This document shows, piece by piece, positions 1 through 11,849 of a stretch of DNA of 64,000 nucleotides (positions are counted from its first letter, which is position 1; each line of letters opens with the position of its first letter). The notes under the pieces were generated by a model. It saw nothing but the letters and a program-made list of their open reading frames with translations, did not search any database and was not told the origin of the DNA. The DNA lies in assembly GCA_026120185.1 (NCBI GenBank), contig JANUWF010002145.1, positions 558,001-622,000 of the forward strand, read 5' to 3'. The position numbers and the translations under genes were made by a program. The stretch comes from Voacanga thouarsii. Taxonomy: Eukaryota > Streptophyta > Magnoliopsida > Gentianales > Apocynaceae.

Positions 1-1024
1 TTTCTACAGTTCACCATGTATGCATATTCAAAATGGTTGAAACTTTTTGCTTTGAGAATGACTTTAAGCAGGATAAATACTGAGTACTCAATAAGGGCAT
101 AAAACCAGTACTAGCCCTTGAGGGATTGGGTGAATACTCCGGCAGGTGGCTCCTTCTGAAGTATGATCTCGGAAGGGGCGATAGTACTAGTATGTCAGGC
201 TAGTTCGAGCTAGCAACCAGTCTTAAATGGGATTGTGACATAAAGTGGGACAACCGGTAAGTTTGGGTGAGAGATGAAGGAATATCTCACCTAGTAGACC
301 GATCACCTACAACACTGTGATGCAAGATTTCATAGTGCATTGCCATGATTCAGGGTTTCATGGAAACAAATTATGATGTAGGGTTTCATAGTCTGTCATT
401 TTGTAAAAAATGTATGAGTGGTTATTTTGTACATAAAATGATTTTATCTGATTCTGCTTTATTTTATAAGTAAGGAACTATGATGCATGGTTTTTTTAGT
501 CCACCCATTTTGTAAAATTTAACACGTGGTTTCTCTTATATGTGAAACATGGTTATTTAAGTTTCTCTGCTGATTTTGCATTATTGTGTTGAGCAAAATA
601 CACAAGCAACCACTCTATGATCTTTTAAATTATTATGCAATGACTTGCAAAATTTTCTGTAAAGTTTTCAATTTGTATCATGATTGTATTTTGAACCCAT
701 ATTGAGCACACATAGGACTTATAGGGAATTTCTTCTCACACGTTTCTCTGTCATGTTTCAGGAAGTGCTAGTCTCATCAAAGTAGGAACTTATTAGGATT
801 AAAGGCTTGGATTATATGTTTATGTTTTATGAACTTCCATTGAAAGATTGTAATTTCTTTTATTGGTTTTGGTACTCAAACTTTGTTTAAGTATTGTTGG
901 ATTGTAATAAATTTTTAAGTTTTGACTTCTTTTATTGCTTTCACTTAGTTATAAAGACCCCTGGTCCTAAGGATGGGGCGATATCCCCGATCCTTTTAGG
1001 GTCATATTATTGCGGGGCGTTATA
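1..1024 (+). mobile_element. 3' part of a family-G gypsy-type LTR
   Basis: This is the downstream part of a long LTR whose start lies before the window. It is the reverse-complement counterpart of the complete LTRs at 31819-36001 and 40075-44405: the shared blocks include the tract reading actgagtactcaataaggg near 90 and the terminal block around 950-1024 (aaagacccc, ggggcgatatcccc, ggggcgttata). The end GGGGCGTTATA is a decayed form of the GGTGTTACA terminus. No primer binding site follows, so it is a 3' LTR or a solo LTR and not a 5' LTR. No protein is encoded. Confidence 0.75.
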
Positions 1025-1074
1025 GTATAAGCATGCATATACATATATATATATATAAATATATATAAATATAA

Positions 1075-1111
<37 letters not shown>

Positions 1112-1383
1112 ACTCTAATCCCCATCTTTCATCTAACTGTAACAAATTCCTAATCAATATTTACATTATCATAGCATCAAAAGAGTTCAACTGGCAATAG
1201 CTTGTCAACAATTAATTTGGTCCAACTAATATCTTTATCCTAATCATAACTTGTTAAAGATGAAAGCATATTCCCAATCACCAAGTATTCATAGCCATGT
1301 ATCTACAACCCAATATTCCCTAATAATAACAATAACCCTTATTGACAACAACATCCAATAATAATTAAATAGTATACTGCAAA
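1025..1383. repeat. TA microsatellite and AT-rich spacer
   Basis: A (TA)n-rich tract runs from about 1037 to 1110. The rest is unassigned AT-rich sequence with no coding potential. It separates the LTR end from the CACTA element. Confidence 0.6.
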
Positions 1384-1395
1384 CACTATGGGAGA

Positions 1396-1765
1396 AATAA
1401 GCTTTAGTGACAAGAAATATTAGTGATAACAAAATTATTGTCACTAAATAGTAGAATTAGTGACAATATTTTAAGTTGTCAGTAAAGGTCAAACTTTTAG
1501 TTACAACAAAAAAAAAGGTTGTCACTGAATAATAACTTTTAGTGACAAGAAAAAGTGTTGTCACTATTTTTTGTCACTAAAGGCTTTCCCGCCAATCTTA
1601 TTTGAAAGCGGGAAGTCTCTTTCGTGACAACTCCAAAATTATTGTCACTAAAAAGAAACTTTGTCACTAAATAGTGCACATATAGTAACAACAATTTTCT
1701 TGTCACTAAATAGTATACTTATAGTGACAACATTTTTCTTGTTACTATTTATGAGAATTTAGCGA
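1396..1765. repeat. Left subterminal repeats of the CACTA element
   Basis: Many direct and inverted copies of TAGTGACAA / TTGTCACTA and one-mismatch variants occur here, the usual location of transposase-binding sites. The matching right-hand cluster is at about 3805-4012. Confidence 0.8.
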
Positions 1766-1906
1766 TGAAAAATGTTGTCTCTATTGTGTATGTGTGCGTG
1801 TTTTTTTTTATTAGAAATACTATTATGTGCATTTTAATTCATATAATTTTACTTATATAGAGAGCAGATGGATGATATAAATAAATGTAGACAGGTATAT
1901 ATATAG

Positions 1907-1907
1907 G

Positions 1908-1951
<44 letters not shown>

Positions 1952-2362
1952 AGAGAGAGATAGAGTGTGTAAGAAAGGGAGAAAGAGAAAAAGAAAGAAA
2001 AAATGGAGAGAAAGAGTACTAAAACAAAGGGGAAGAGAGATAAAAGGAGGAAAAGAAAAAGAGGAAGAGGAAGAATGAGAAAAAGGGAGAAAGAGAGATT
2101 GAGAGGGTGAGAAAGGGAGGAGAGAATGGGTGAGAGAGAGAGAGAATGAGAGAGAAAAAATGGGGAGAGAGAGAGATAGAGTGTGTAAGAGATTGAGAGA
2201 GAGAGAAAAAGAAAAAGAAAGAAAAAGAGGGATATATGGGGAGAAAGAGAACTAAAACAAAAGGGAAGAGAGATAAGAGGAGGAAAAGAAAAGGAGGAAG
2301 AGGAAGAATGAGAAAAATGAAGAAAGTGAGATTGAGAGGGTGAGAAAGGGGGGAGAGAATGG

Positions 2363-2395
<33 letters not shown>

Positions 2396-2655
2396 AGAGA
2401 AAAAATGGGAAGAGGGAAAGAGTGATAGAGTGTGTAAGAGATGGAGAGAGAGAAAAAGAAAAAGAAAAAAAAAGAGAGATATATAAAGAAAGAAAACTAA
2501 AACAAAGGAGAAGAGGGATAAAAGGAGGAAAGGAAAAAGATGAAGAGGAAGAATGAGAAAAAGGGAGAAAGAGAGATCAAGAGGGTGAGAAAAGGGAGGA
2601 GAAAATGGGGGAGAGAGGGAGAAGGGTAGAAAAGAGAGAGAGAGAGAGAGAGAGA
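1907..2655 (+). repeat. GA-rich purine satellite with about 216-249 bp higher-order units
   Basis: About 750 nt are almost pure purine on the plus strand. It is more than simple (GA)n. The landmark tagagtgtgtaag recurs at 1961, 2177 and 2426, and each landmark is followed by the same series of words (actaaaacaaa, gaggaagaggaagaatgag, gagagggtgag, gagagaatggg). This makes about three diverged units of 216 and 249 bp. Long open frames on the minus strand here are low-complexity Ser/Phe/Leu translations and are not genes. Confidence 0.85.
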
Positions 2656-2659
2656 ATTG

Positions 2660-2812
2660 TATATTAATAAATAAATATATATATATATATATGGTATATA
2701 GATATATGTATATATGTAGATCTATATATATGTATTTGTTGTGTGTGTGTATATATATGTATATGTTATTTATATATAGGCATATATGCATACCTATATA
2801 TTTGTATATAGG

Positions 2813-2862
<50 letters not shown>

Positions 2863-3073
2863 CCTATATACAAATATATAGGTATGCATATATGCCTATA
2901 TATGTATACATACATACATTCATATATATATATATATATATTTGTGTGTGTGTGTGTGTGTGATATTTAAATATAGGTATATATGTATATTTCTATATTT
3001 ATGTAGATGTATGTATGAATATAGGTATGTATATATTATGTAATATATATACATATATACATAGTATATGGTA

Positions 3074-3114
<41 letters not shown>

Positions 3115-3268
3115 TGTATATATATGCATGTGTCATATATTGTGACACACATATGTGTATGTATATAGGTTTGTATATATATAGAGACATATATATATGA
3201 ACATATATATGTGTGTATATATATACATATATTTATATAGTATATATATCCATAGTATGTAGTATGTA

Positions 3269-3324
<56 letters not shown>

Positions 3325-3331
3325 TATACAC

Positions 3332-3366
<35 letters not shown>

Positions 3367-3480
3367 GACCACACACACATATACACCATATACATACATA
3401 TATACAAATATATAAATATATATATTTATATATATATATGTTTGTATTAGATATATATATATATATATATAAGTTTTTTT
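2660..3480. repeat. TA/TG microsatellite block
   Basis: This block holds (TA)n, (TG)n, (CA)n and TATG/CATA mixtures, with pure TA runs near 2820-2855, 3078-3112, 3282-3312 and 3338-3362. Several are flanked by TG and CA arms that can pair. All open frames here are Tyr/Ile/His repeats from the microsatellite. Confidence 0.9.
2772..2903. repeat. Long palindrome (hairpin) centred on a TA tract
   Basis: The left arm (ggcatatatgcataccta, then ttgtatataggtatgtgta) is matched base for base by the reverse complement of the right arm (tacacatacctatatacaa, then taggtatgcatatatgcc). Paired positions sum to 5675, for example 2779-2781 with 2894-2896. The arms are about 48 bp plus the central TA run, about 132 bp in all. 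Confidence 0.85.
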
Positions 3481-3689
3481 TAATAAATCTATATGTTTAA
3501 AATCATTTAATAAAAATAATAGTTTAATTAACAGTATATAAATTTTTAAATTTATATAAACATAAAAATATTTTATTATATTGAATTACGTTGTTTCATA
3601 AAAAATTTAATATAATTATTTTAGTTTTATATTATATTATTGCTTTAAAAATTTGACATATAGTTTAAATATAAAAAAAAAAGGATTAT

Positions 3690-3775
3690 AGCACACGAAG
3701 TGGCTTGACCAGTGGTTGAGACACAAGGTATCTATGCACGAGGTCGCGGGATTGAATCTTCGTTGCCCCACTTAA
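3690..3775 (+). other. tRNA-like (A box/B box) remnant inside the CACTA element
   Basis: The stretch tggcttgaccagtggttgag followed about 30 nt later by ggtcgcgggattgaatc resembles the A and B boxes of a tRNA-type Pol III promoter. No acceptor stem or anticodon arm can be drawn, so this is a SINE or tRNA-derived relic and not a tRNA gene. Confidence 0.5.
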
Positions 3776-4027
3776 CTCTCAATTTCAAGTTAATTTGGAG
3801 TTGCATGAATAGTGACGAGAAATGTTCTCACTATTGGTTGATTACATTAGCAACAATGGAATTTGGTCACTAAAAGTCAAGTTTCAATAACAAGAATAAG
3901 TTGTTGTCACTCCATACTTTTAGTGATATAGATTTAGTGACATTCAGGTGACAACAAATTTTCGTCACTAATGGTCTTTAGTGACAACGTAATGTTGTCA
4001 CTAAAGGACACTTTTCCTGTAGTGAAA

Positions 4028-4402
4028 TGATGTCCAATAAGGATACAAAATGTGCTCTTTAATAATTTGTAAATGAATATAATTATTTATAAAATAATAA
4101 TTTTACAGGTAACAAACTTCTTGTCAAATGTAATAACTGGTAAACTATTGGTATCTTTTCTTTTAGAAAATAGTGACTAGTTAATAAATACAGGATATTA
4201 ATAAATAATAGTTTATTAACGTTAAATAATGGATCAAATAATATTAATTGATATTTGAACAAACTAGAGTTTTGATACCAATATTGATAATAAGTATAAT
4301 TTTAGTAATAATACTATATGATATAAGTATTGGTAATAATAATAATAACAGTAATAACAATAATAATATTATTAATAATAACGATCCTACTACTACTACT
4401 AC
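4028..4402. repeat. AT-rich spacer ending in (AAT)n and (TAC)n
   Basis: AT-rich DNA with (AAT)n at about 4330-4380 and (TAC)n at about 4386-4402. Copia-1 begins inside the TAC tract. The apparent Asn/Thr-rich reading frame is a translation of these repeats. Confidence 0.7.
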
Positions 4403-6363
4403 TGAAGGATCACGGAAAAATATAAATGCAACGAAAAATAGAAATTTAAAAAATTTTTCCTAGCCAAAGTTGAAGAATACTCACTTTTAGACCACTTAAA
4501 TTGAATAATTAGAGGATTTAGATTTGACGGAATGCTTTAATTTGTCACGACTACTTGTTCCGTAAGAATATCGGTCAAATGTCGATTCCTTTGCATCAAA
4601 TACGTGCATAACAAATTGCTAACTTTCAATCATCCAAAGTATTCTTGAACCTCTTATAGGCTAATAACTGGTTAGGTGAAAGAAATTTTTTTTTGAAAGA
4701 ATATGAAGAGAGCTATTATTGTTTTTCAAAGAAAAAAAGCTGAAGGAAAAAAAAAAAAAAAAGAATCGGCCGCTCCTTAACAAAGAAAAACCGAAAGCTT
4801 TTTTCTAATGCTCGGTTAACCAAAATAGCATGAATAGAAAGCTCCTAATTTTGTATCCTTCTTTAGTTGACCAAAAACCATAAAAAGCCAAATTTGCAAT
4901 TTTGGTAACCAAAATCACGAATTGCCATAACTATCAAAACGAATTGCCAAAATGTAATTTTTCCTTTTGTTTCCTGTTTTTTTTTTCTTTTTACTTGTGA
5001 CGGCTATCCTTTGTTTCCAAAATAACAAAAGTCATCACTCACAATTCTAGTGAGTTAAGATTTTTCTTAATTAATCAAAAATTAATTAAATAACTCTCTT
5101 ATTAATTAATTAATCTATTTAGGTCCAATATAAAATTATTCAAGATAATTAATTAATAAACTAATTTAATTAAATTAGCCTAATTAAATAACTTCCTTAT
5201 TAATTAATTAATCCACTTGGGCTAAATATAAAATTATTTAAGATAATTAATTAATAAACTAATTTAATCGAATTAGCCCAATAAATTATTCTAACCCAAA
5301 TAAATAATTATTGGACTCCTAGAATAATTTCTTCCAATATTAATTTCACGCAATAAACCCATATAGTAAATAAAATTTACTAAGTTTACTTGAGCTACTT
5401 TGAGGACCAAAAGACATATTATTCTTAGCTACTAAAATGATCAAAATATCCTTACTAACAAATAGTTGTATTTTATCATTTTAAATATTTTATTTATCGT
5501 CATATGAAAATATTGACTCCAAGAATAATATTGCAAGCACGATTCCTCAACTTACAGATGTAGTGATGAAAATACCCCTCTATGTAACACCCGTCATTGA
5601 GATATGAAAAATGCACTGACACCTTCCTTAATGACATCTATCATCCTTTGATAACTAGCCCAATAATCCATAACTTCCAGTATGTACCAATTTATTTTCA
5701 GGAGCTACCCAAAAGCATGCATGCTAAGTCACATTTCTCGGGCATTTGTTTATTTAGATTATCCTGGACAATCACAAGGGAGTGATCTCTTCACTAAGTG
5801 AAGCGTAAAAACTCTATTGTATGAGTCCGTATTAATTAACTAGAGTCATATACCTAACGTACAAGGTTATTGGCCTTGCGTTAAGGCCTCACCCATCATA
5901 CATCAAAGTACATAAGTCCAGTTTCACCAGACCATTAACTTATACTCAAGTTTAAAAGTACTCGTCAATACAATAGTAGCGATAAAGTAATCTTTATTTA
6001 TTATATTACTTTTATAAAAATTATTATTGTGTGGTCTAATTTTATATATTCTAAATATACTTACACTATTGGCGGGAGTGGACTACTCACTAGTCAAAGA
6101 TAAATAATTTCCTATTTAGAAGCCATAACATAATGATTTAAACCTTGATAAAGTTCCCAACTCTATCAATCGATCAAGAGCAATTTTTAGCTTATGTGCT
6201 AGTAGCCCATAATCTACATTTTATTGTGAAAGCACGACCCAATCACGTATATTACTTACTAACACACTTCGACCTTAATGTGCTCATATAGGTAAACAAA
6301 CAAACATTAATAAGTGAAGTATTTTATTAATTTCTAAGTCCATTTTGGGCATACATTACAACA
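4403..6363 (-). repeat. Copia-1 3' LTR
   Basis: In element orientation it runs TGTTGTAATGTATGCCC to CGTGATCCTTCA. It matches 11850-13838 along its length. It contains a two-copy tandem repeat of about 98 bp (about 5083-5275) built around attaattaattaat, which also occurs in the other LTR copies. Confidence 0.92.
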
Positions 6364-6374
6364 ATCTCCTATTT
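6364..6374 (-). other. Copia-1 polypurine tract
   Basis: On the minus strand AAATAGGAGAT directly abuts the 3' LTR start TGTTGTAATG. This is the usual plus-strand primer position in plant copia elements. Confidence 0.8.
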
Positions 6375-6419
6375 ACACTAAATAGATTATGACAACCCAT
6401 GTGTGCCTACCCCTATGAC

Positions 6420-8050
6420 GTTTAGATGTCATCAGAACATCTTTTCTGTTAAAGGCTTGGTAAATGGGTCTACTAGATTATTTGAATAGGAGATCTGGTC
6501 AAACACTATCCCATCTCTCAATGTGATTTCCCTTCCTATGGCTCCTTGCATTGCGACATAGCTTCAGAATTATCGCAATATATGATAATGGGCCTGTCCA
6601 TTTGTGGTAGAACTCCAAGTTCTATGAGGAACTTTTGGAGCCAAACTGCTTTTTTTGAAACTTCTAAAGTTCTCACATACTCAGCTTCTATGGTAGAATC
6701 AACAATATAAGATTGCTTTACACTCCTCTATGAAAAATGCCCTCTAGATGAAGTGAAAATATATCCACTAGTGGATTTCTTTTTATCTTTATCTACCTAG
6801 AAGTCTGAGTCAGTGTAACTAGTAGGAATTAAATCATCAGCTCTAAAAACAAGTATATAATCCCTCGTTCCCTTTAGGTACTTAAGTATATGCTTTACAG
6901 CTTGCTAATGTTCTTCCTTTGGGTTTGACTAATACCTGCTATCCATGCCTACTACAAAACATATATATGACCTTGTACAAAGCATGATATACATGAAACT
7001 TTTCATTGTCGAGGCATAGGGAATCCTTGTCATCCTTTTATTTTCTTCTTGTGTCTTAGGACATTGTTTAGAAGACAAGGCCAATCTGTGCCTAAAAGAT
7101 ATGATTGCTCTTTTACACAAATCCATGTTAAATCTAGCTACTATATTGTCAATGTAAATAGATTGGAATAAGTCTAACATTCTTTACTTCTTATCTCTAA
7201 GAAGCTTTATACGAATAATGTAGCTAGCTTCTCCCAAATCTTTCATATTAAATTGACTTGATAGCTAAATCTTTATAGATGACAATATCCCTACATCATT
7301 TCCAATAAGTAGAATGCCATCTACATAAAGTACCATAAATGACATGTTATTCCCATCTGCCTTTCTATACACGCATGGTTCATCCACGTTTTGTATGAAA
7401 CCATAATACTTTACAGTCTCATCAAAATGTATGTTCTATGCACGTGATGCTTGCTTAAGTTCATAAATAGACTTCTTAAGCTTACAAACTATATGTTCTT
7501 GACCTTTCGCAATAAAGCCTCAGACTGGGTTATATAGATGTCTCCACTAAGATAGCCATTAAGAAAGGTTGTCTTGACATCCATCTGACATATCTCATAG
7601 TTATAATGACATGCGATGGTTAAGAGAATATGAATGGATTTAAGCATGACAACAGGTGAAAAGGTATACTCATAATTGATCCATTCTTTCTGAGTATAAC
7701 CTTTTGCAACCATTATTGCTTTATAGGTTTTCACCTTTCTATCTGCATCTCTATTTCTCTTGTATACCCACTTGCACCTAATTGGTTTAATTCCTTCAAG
7801 TGAAGTGTCAAAATCCTAGACTTGACTAAGATATATAGACTAAATCAAGGCATCCATAGTCATTTTCCATTTGTCTGCATTGACATCAGTAATGACCTCA
7901 TCGTATCTAGTAGAATCTTGTTCCTGATAGTAAAAAACTATCTCAAAAGCTTCTCTAATCCATCTTTCAATAACCCTAGATATCCTTCCACTATGACGTG
8001 GCTCAATTTGTACAGGAATATCTGGCTATACTTTTTTAGGCTCCTCAATT
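6420..8050 (-). pseudogene. Copia-1 reverse transcriptase and RNase H remnant
   Basis: This is the C-terminal part of a copia polyprotein that would copy element RNA into DNA inside virus-like particles. Readable blocks in order are KAIMVAKGYTQKE with FSPVV and MDVKTTFLNG (about 7489-7734), the RT catalytic box at 7316-7327, then RNase H blocks DSTIEAEYV (about 6675-6705) and IIIYCDNSEAMSQ (about 6550-6590). The catalytic box reads YVDG where the family has YVDD, so the second catalytic Asp is lost (GAC to GGC). Several in-frame stops and frameshifts break it into short segments. A second, less damaged copy of the same RT segment is at 63680-64000. Confidence 0.88.
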
Positions 8051-9090
8051 AAGGTACTAGAAGTTGAAGTATCATTCAACTTCTCTTCCAATTCCATCTT
8101 ACTCGAAACTTTAGTGGATACACTTTATTTATCCTCCAAGTATCTAGCATGAGTACTAACAAGTACATTTTGCTCTTGGAGATGATAAAAGTATCTACTC
8201 ATTTTTCCTTTTGGATACCCCACGAAGTAGCACAATTTCAATCTTAGGTCTAGCTTACTTTTCTTGGTCAGTACATAAGTTGGACAACCCTATACCTTAA
8301 GATGATTCATACTAGGCTTACCTCCAGTCCATATCTCATAGGCTGTCTTAGGCATTGATTTGGAAGACTCCAAATTTAGAATATACATCTTTGTTTCCAG
8401 AGCATATCCCCAAAAGGAAATAGGAAGAGTTGCATGACTCATCATACTGCTGACTATTTTCATCAATGTTTTATTTCTTTTCTCCGCTACTCCATTTTGT
8501 TGGAGAGTCTCAAATGCCGTTAGCTGAGATACTATTCCCTAATGTACTAAGTAGTTCTTGAATTCACTAAGGAGATATTCTTTATCTTGATTTGATCCTA
8601 GCTTTTTGATTAGTTTACCTATTTGATGCTCCATTTTAACTTTAAACTCAAATTTATTGAATGAGTCAGACTTATGCCTCATCAAGTAAAAATAACCAAA
8701 ATTTGTGTGATCCTTTGTGATTGTGATAAAGTATTCAGAACTTCCTTTAGTAGATGTAGACATAGGACCACAAATATTAGTATGAACTAATTCTAATATT
8801 TTTTTACCCTTTTTGCCTTTTGAGTAAAGGACTTTTTGGTCATTTTACCCATAAGACAAGATTCACATTGAGGCTATTCCTCCAATTTCAATGAGTCCAA
8901 GGACCCATTTTGGATTAACCTCTGAATCTGATTAGGATTTATATGCCCTAATCTTAAGTGCCATAAATATGAGTTATTCGATGTGGCCTTTCTCTTCTTA
9001 GTATTAGGTTCTGTCTGAGTATTATTTATTTGACAACTAATAGGATTAACATAGAAGAGATTGCCATACATGTTTCCAGAACAAATAATT
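8051..9090 (-). pseudogene. Copia-1 integrase remnant
   Basis: The zinc-binding N-terminus is readable as LWHLRLGHINPNQI followed by CESCLMGKMTK (about 8860-8990). The catalytic-core block STSTKGSSEYFITIT and RHKSDSFNKF follow at about 8640-8763, and the core's C-terminal part is scattered over three frames down to 8051. The enzyme would insert element DNA into the genome. Numerous stops and frameshifts make it non-functional. It lies between protease and RT, as in Ty1/copia. Confidence 0.85.
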
Positions 9091-9169
9091 TTCCATCTCT
9101 ATTGATTGAAATACCAGAATGGAAAGAAATAGAATATCCTTGATTAATTAATCTCGAAACTGAAATTAG

Positions 9170-10256
9170 ATTCTATTTAAAACTAGAAACATATAAAATA
9201 TCTTTCAAAACAAAAATCCTATTACGATCAAATAAAATTTCCAAGTCCCCCACTACTTCAACCCATACTTGTGTTGCATTTCCCACTCTTACTCCATGCT
9301 CTCCTCTACTGAGTCGCCTTATCTTGCTGAACCCTTGCAAGGAGTTATAGATATGGGCAGTGGCTTTGAAATCAACTATCCAAGTAGATGATGATCCAAC
9401 CATTAATATTGACTCCAGGTAAAGAGCAGTGCCTGAAAAGGATTTGGCCAAGAAGTCCAGACAATCTTTCTTAAAGTGCCCCTTCTTGCCACACTTGAAA
9501 CATTTGCCCTTGAGTTTGGTGTTGGGTTTGGACGGACCGAGCTTAGACCCCTTAGGGTAGGTCCTTACATTATTCTGAGCATTCTTCTTATAGAACGTCT
9601 TAGGTTGTGCCCTAATTCTAGAAGAAGAACTTGAACGAGTAACCAAAATATTTGACGTAGGCTTCATGATTTTCTCAGCAGCCTGTAATTCTTTCATTAA
9701 CTTAGTAAAAAAATATACCCAATTTATTCATATTATAATTTAACTTGAACTAAGAATATGAATTTGGAAAAGTCTCAAGAACCATGTCAATTTGGTTCTC
9801 AGAATTAATTGTTGCCCCTAGGACCTCGGCCTTCTCAAAATGAGAAATCATCTTAAGCACATGCTTCCGAACCGATGCCTCCTTAGCAATCTTAGTATTC
9901 ATGATTGCCCTAAGAGCTTTCTGCCTTGCGAGCCAGCTCTTATCAGTAAACATGGTGTGCAATGATACATTGATATCATACACAGTAGGCATGTTCTCGT
10001 GCTCAAACTAAAGAATATTAGATATGGAAGCGAACGTATAGCATCTAGCCATCTCATCAGCTTTCCTCTATTCCTTCTCAGCCTCACGATCTTAGTCCAT
10101 AGAATCTTCTCCCAGTTAAGAATAGGAGTCAGTCAGAACATATTTGTACTCTTTTGCACTGTGTACTATATTGAGATTCCTTTTTCAGTCCATGTAATTA
10201 GATCCAGTTAACTTATTCTCCTTAAGAATAATGGACAAAGGACTGAAACTAGACAT
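9170..10256 (-). pseudogene. Copia-1 gag and protease remnant
   Basis: The probable start is the ATG at 10254-10256, with a plausible capsid N-terminus (MSSFSPLSIILKENKLTGSN) downstream of the PBS and leader. Stops and a frameshift near 9750 split gag. The nucleocapsid CCHC knuckle CFKCGKKGHFKKDC is intact at 9461-9502. The protease follows, with an active-site block reading IVDFKATAHI (about 9350-9390) instead of the usual DSGAT: the Asp is kept but Ser-Gly is lost. Gag would form the particle and protease would process the polyprotein. Confidence 0.87.
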
Positions 10257-11829
10257 TTCTGTTGATTGAAAAAAAACTTCATTCAGAAAAATGATTGTTT
10301 TGAAAAACATATAAGAAATGCACATTTAAAATATCATATTATTTCCATGATATGGTTAACCTATTAAAACCATTATAAAAAATATGAAAATTTTAGCTCT
10401 TAGAAAGATTAACAGAGCTTTGTAGGAAAGTTAACAATTTTTCTATGTTAAGTATATAACCATCTCAAATTAAACTTAATAGGCAATGATCCAAAGATAG
10501 TTCCATCGATAGGATGGCCACTACTCTCACCACCTACGGATAATCTAGTATTAATGCCTCCAACGATGGGTTGGCCGACCCTAATACATATCCTAGGCAT
10601 TAATTATAATTCTTCCGTTAGTTCTAAATTCTCGTAGAAATCTATCCTATAAGGAGTCATGCTCATAATGATATGAGGATAACCACAATCTCTAACAGGA
10701 ATCTATGATGGAAGTTGTGGGGCTGTTGGAACCCTTCTCCTACTTAATCTTTTGAGAAAACTAGATTTTTAGAAAAAATATTTTCTTAAAATTAATTGAT
10801 TTTTATTAACTTTAGTGAAATTCCAAAACATTCAACCATTATTCTCTACGTCAAGGATAAAGCCCTTTAAGAGAATTAATTATGAATTTTTATTTTTACT
10901 ATTTAAGTTAAAATCATTTTCTAGGAACTAAATTTAAAATACTTAAATTCAAAATATTCTCCATGTCAAGGATAAAACTATTTGGAAGAATAAACCCTAA
11001 ATTTTACTTTAAATACCTAAGTTCCGTTTTAAAAACATTTTATTTTAATTGTTTTATCTAGAGGAAAAATTAATTTCTCAAAAAACCTTTGTGCATTTGA
11101 TCACAAAATTAAATAAAATAGCCATGCTCCAAAAATAAAATTTTTACATGCTATTTCTAACATTTAATTCTTATGCGATCAAATAATAGATTAAACATCA
11201 TACTAATAAAATTAAAATGATCTTGTTAATCCTAAGCTGGCTCCTCTTTTACTAACCATTTTTATGCAAAATTATTTATCACAATAAATAAACCATTGCA
11301 AGAGAAATAAAATCATGTGATATGGGCCCCAAAAGAAAAAAAATTTCAAGAAATTGAAGGGAAAACATTGGAAATTCGAACCGCACAAACTGTGACCAAT
11401 CTGCCCAAGAAAATCATGATTTGGCGCTCTTAGCCTAGGGCCGCCCTAGGCTGCCAGGGGCCTAGGGCTTCCTTGTGTTGCCTAGGGCAAGCCCTCTGGG
11501 CCACTTGTTCATTGGAATTCCGTTTTTGCTCCTTTTTTTTTTCTTCCTCCTCGGAGTTTTGATGTTGTTCAGGTAGCAACATTGTTACAAAAATCCCCAT
11601 TGATGAATACAATATCAATCGCTTATACCTTTCAAAATGAGGCATACATGAATTTTGCAGAAAACAAATAACAATAAATACAAGTGCCTGTGTCTGCACA
11701 TACAAGACGTACACAACATCTACCCATATAAAAAACTATAAGGGATCCATACAATCACAAAGATTGAATTTTTTAATTAGTAAAGGACCACCTTTCCTGT
11801 TATTAACCCTAATCATTCTCCTAAATTAT
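10257..11829 (-). other. Copia-1 5' leader, unusually long
   Basis: About 1.6 kb separate the primer binding site from the gag start. No domain is recognisable. A 94-codon minus-strand frame (11430-11714, Glu/Lys-rich C-terminus) has no recognised motif and is probably chance. The leader holds a cluster of GC-rich CCTAGG-type words at about 11428-11500 that resembles the word arrays of the Athila-like LTRs elsewhere in the window. Confidence 0.6.
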
Positions 11830-11847
11830 AACCTAACTTTGATACCA
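11830..11847 (-). other. Copia-1 primer binding site (tRNA-iMet)
   Basis: On the minus strand TGGTATCAAAGTTAGGTT lies 2 nt after the 5' LTR end. It matches the complement of the initiator tRNA-Met 3' end (TGGTATCAGAGCCAGGTT) except for three transitions. Confidence 0.85.
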
Positions 11848-11849
11848 TT

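Larger units (their letters stand above)
1384..4024. mobile_element. Non-autonomous CACTA (En/Spm-type) DNA transposon
   Basis: The left end begins CACTATGGGAGAAA and the right end finishes TTTTCCTGTAGTG. Reverse-complemented, the right end begins CACTACAGGAAAA, so the ends are imperfect terminal inverted repeats of about 30 bp that also share CTTTAGTGACAA. The 3-bp target duplication aaa (1381-1383 and 4025-4027) is the size expected for CACTA elements. Both subterminal regions are dense in the word TAGTGACAA in both orientations, as expected for transposase-binding subterminal repeats. No transposase is present. The interior is a GA purine satellite, TA/TG arrays and a tRNA-like stretch, so it depended on a transposase made elsewhere. 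Confidence 0.88.

Noticed and set aside
2252..3450. Several open frames of 60-179 codons in the GA and TA arrays
   Set aside because: They translate simple repeats (Ser/Leu/Phe or Tyr/Ile/His runs), overlap on both strands and lack any domain.
4248..4463. 71-codon frame with Asn and Thr runs
   Set aside because: It is a translation of (AAT)n and (TAC)n microsatellites and crosses the copia-1 LTR boundary.
11430..11714. 94-codon frame in the copia-1 leader
   Set aside because: No recognised motif, low-complexity Glu/Lys segment, no sign of conservation. Kept only as a note on the leader.
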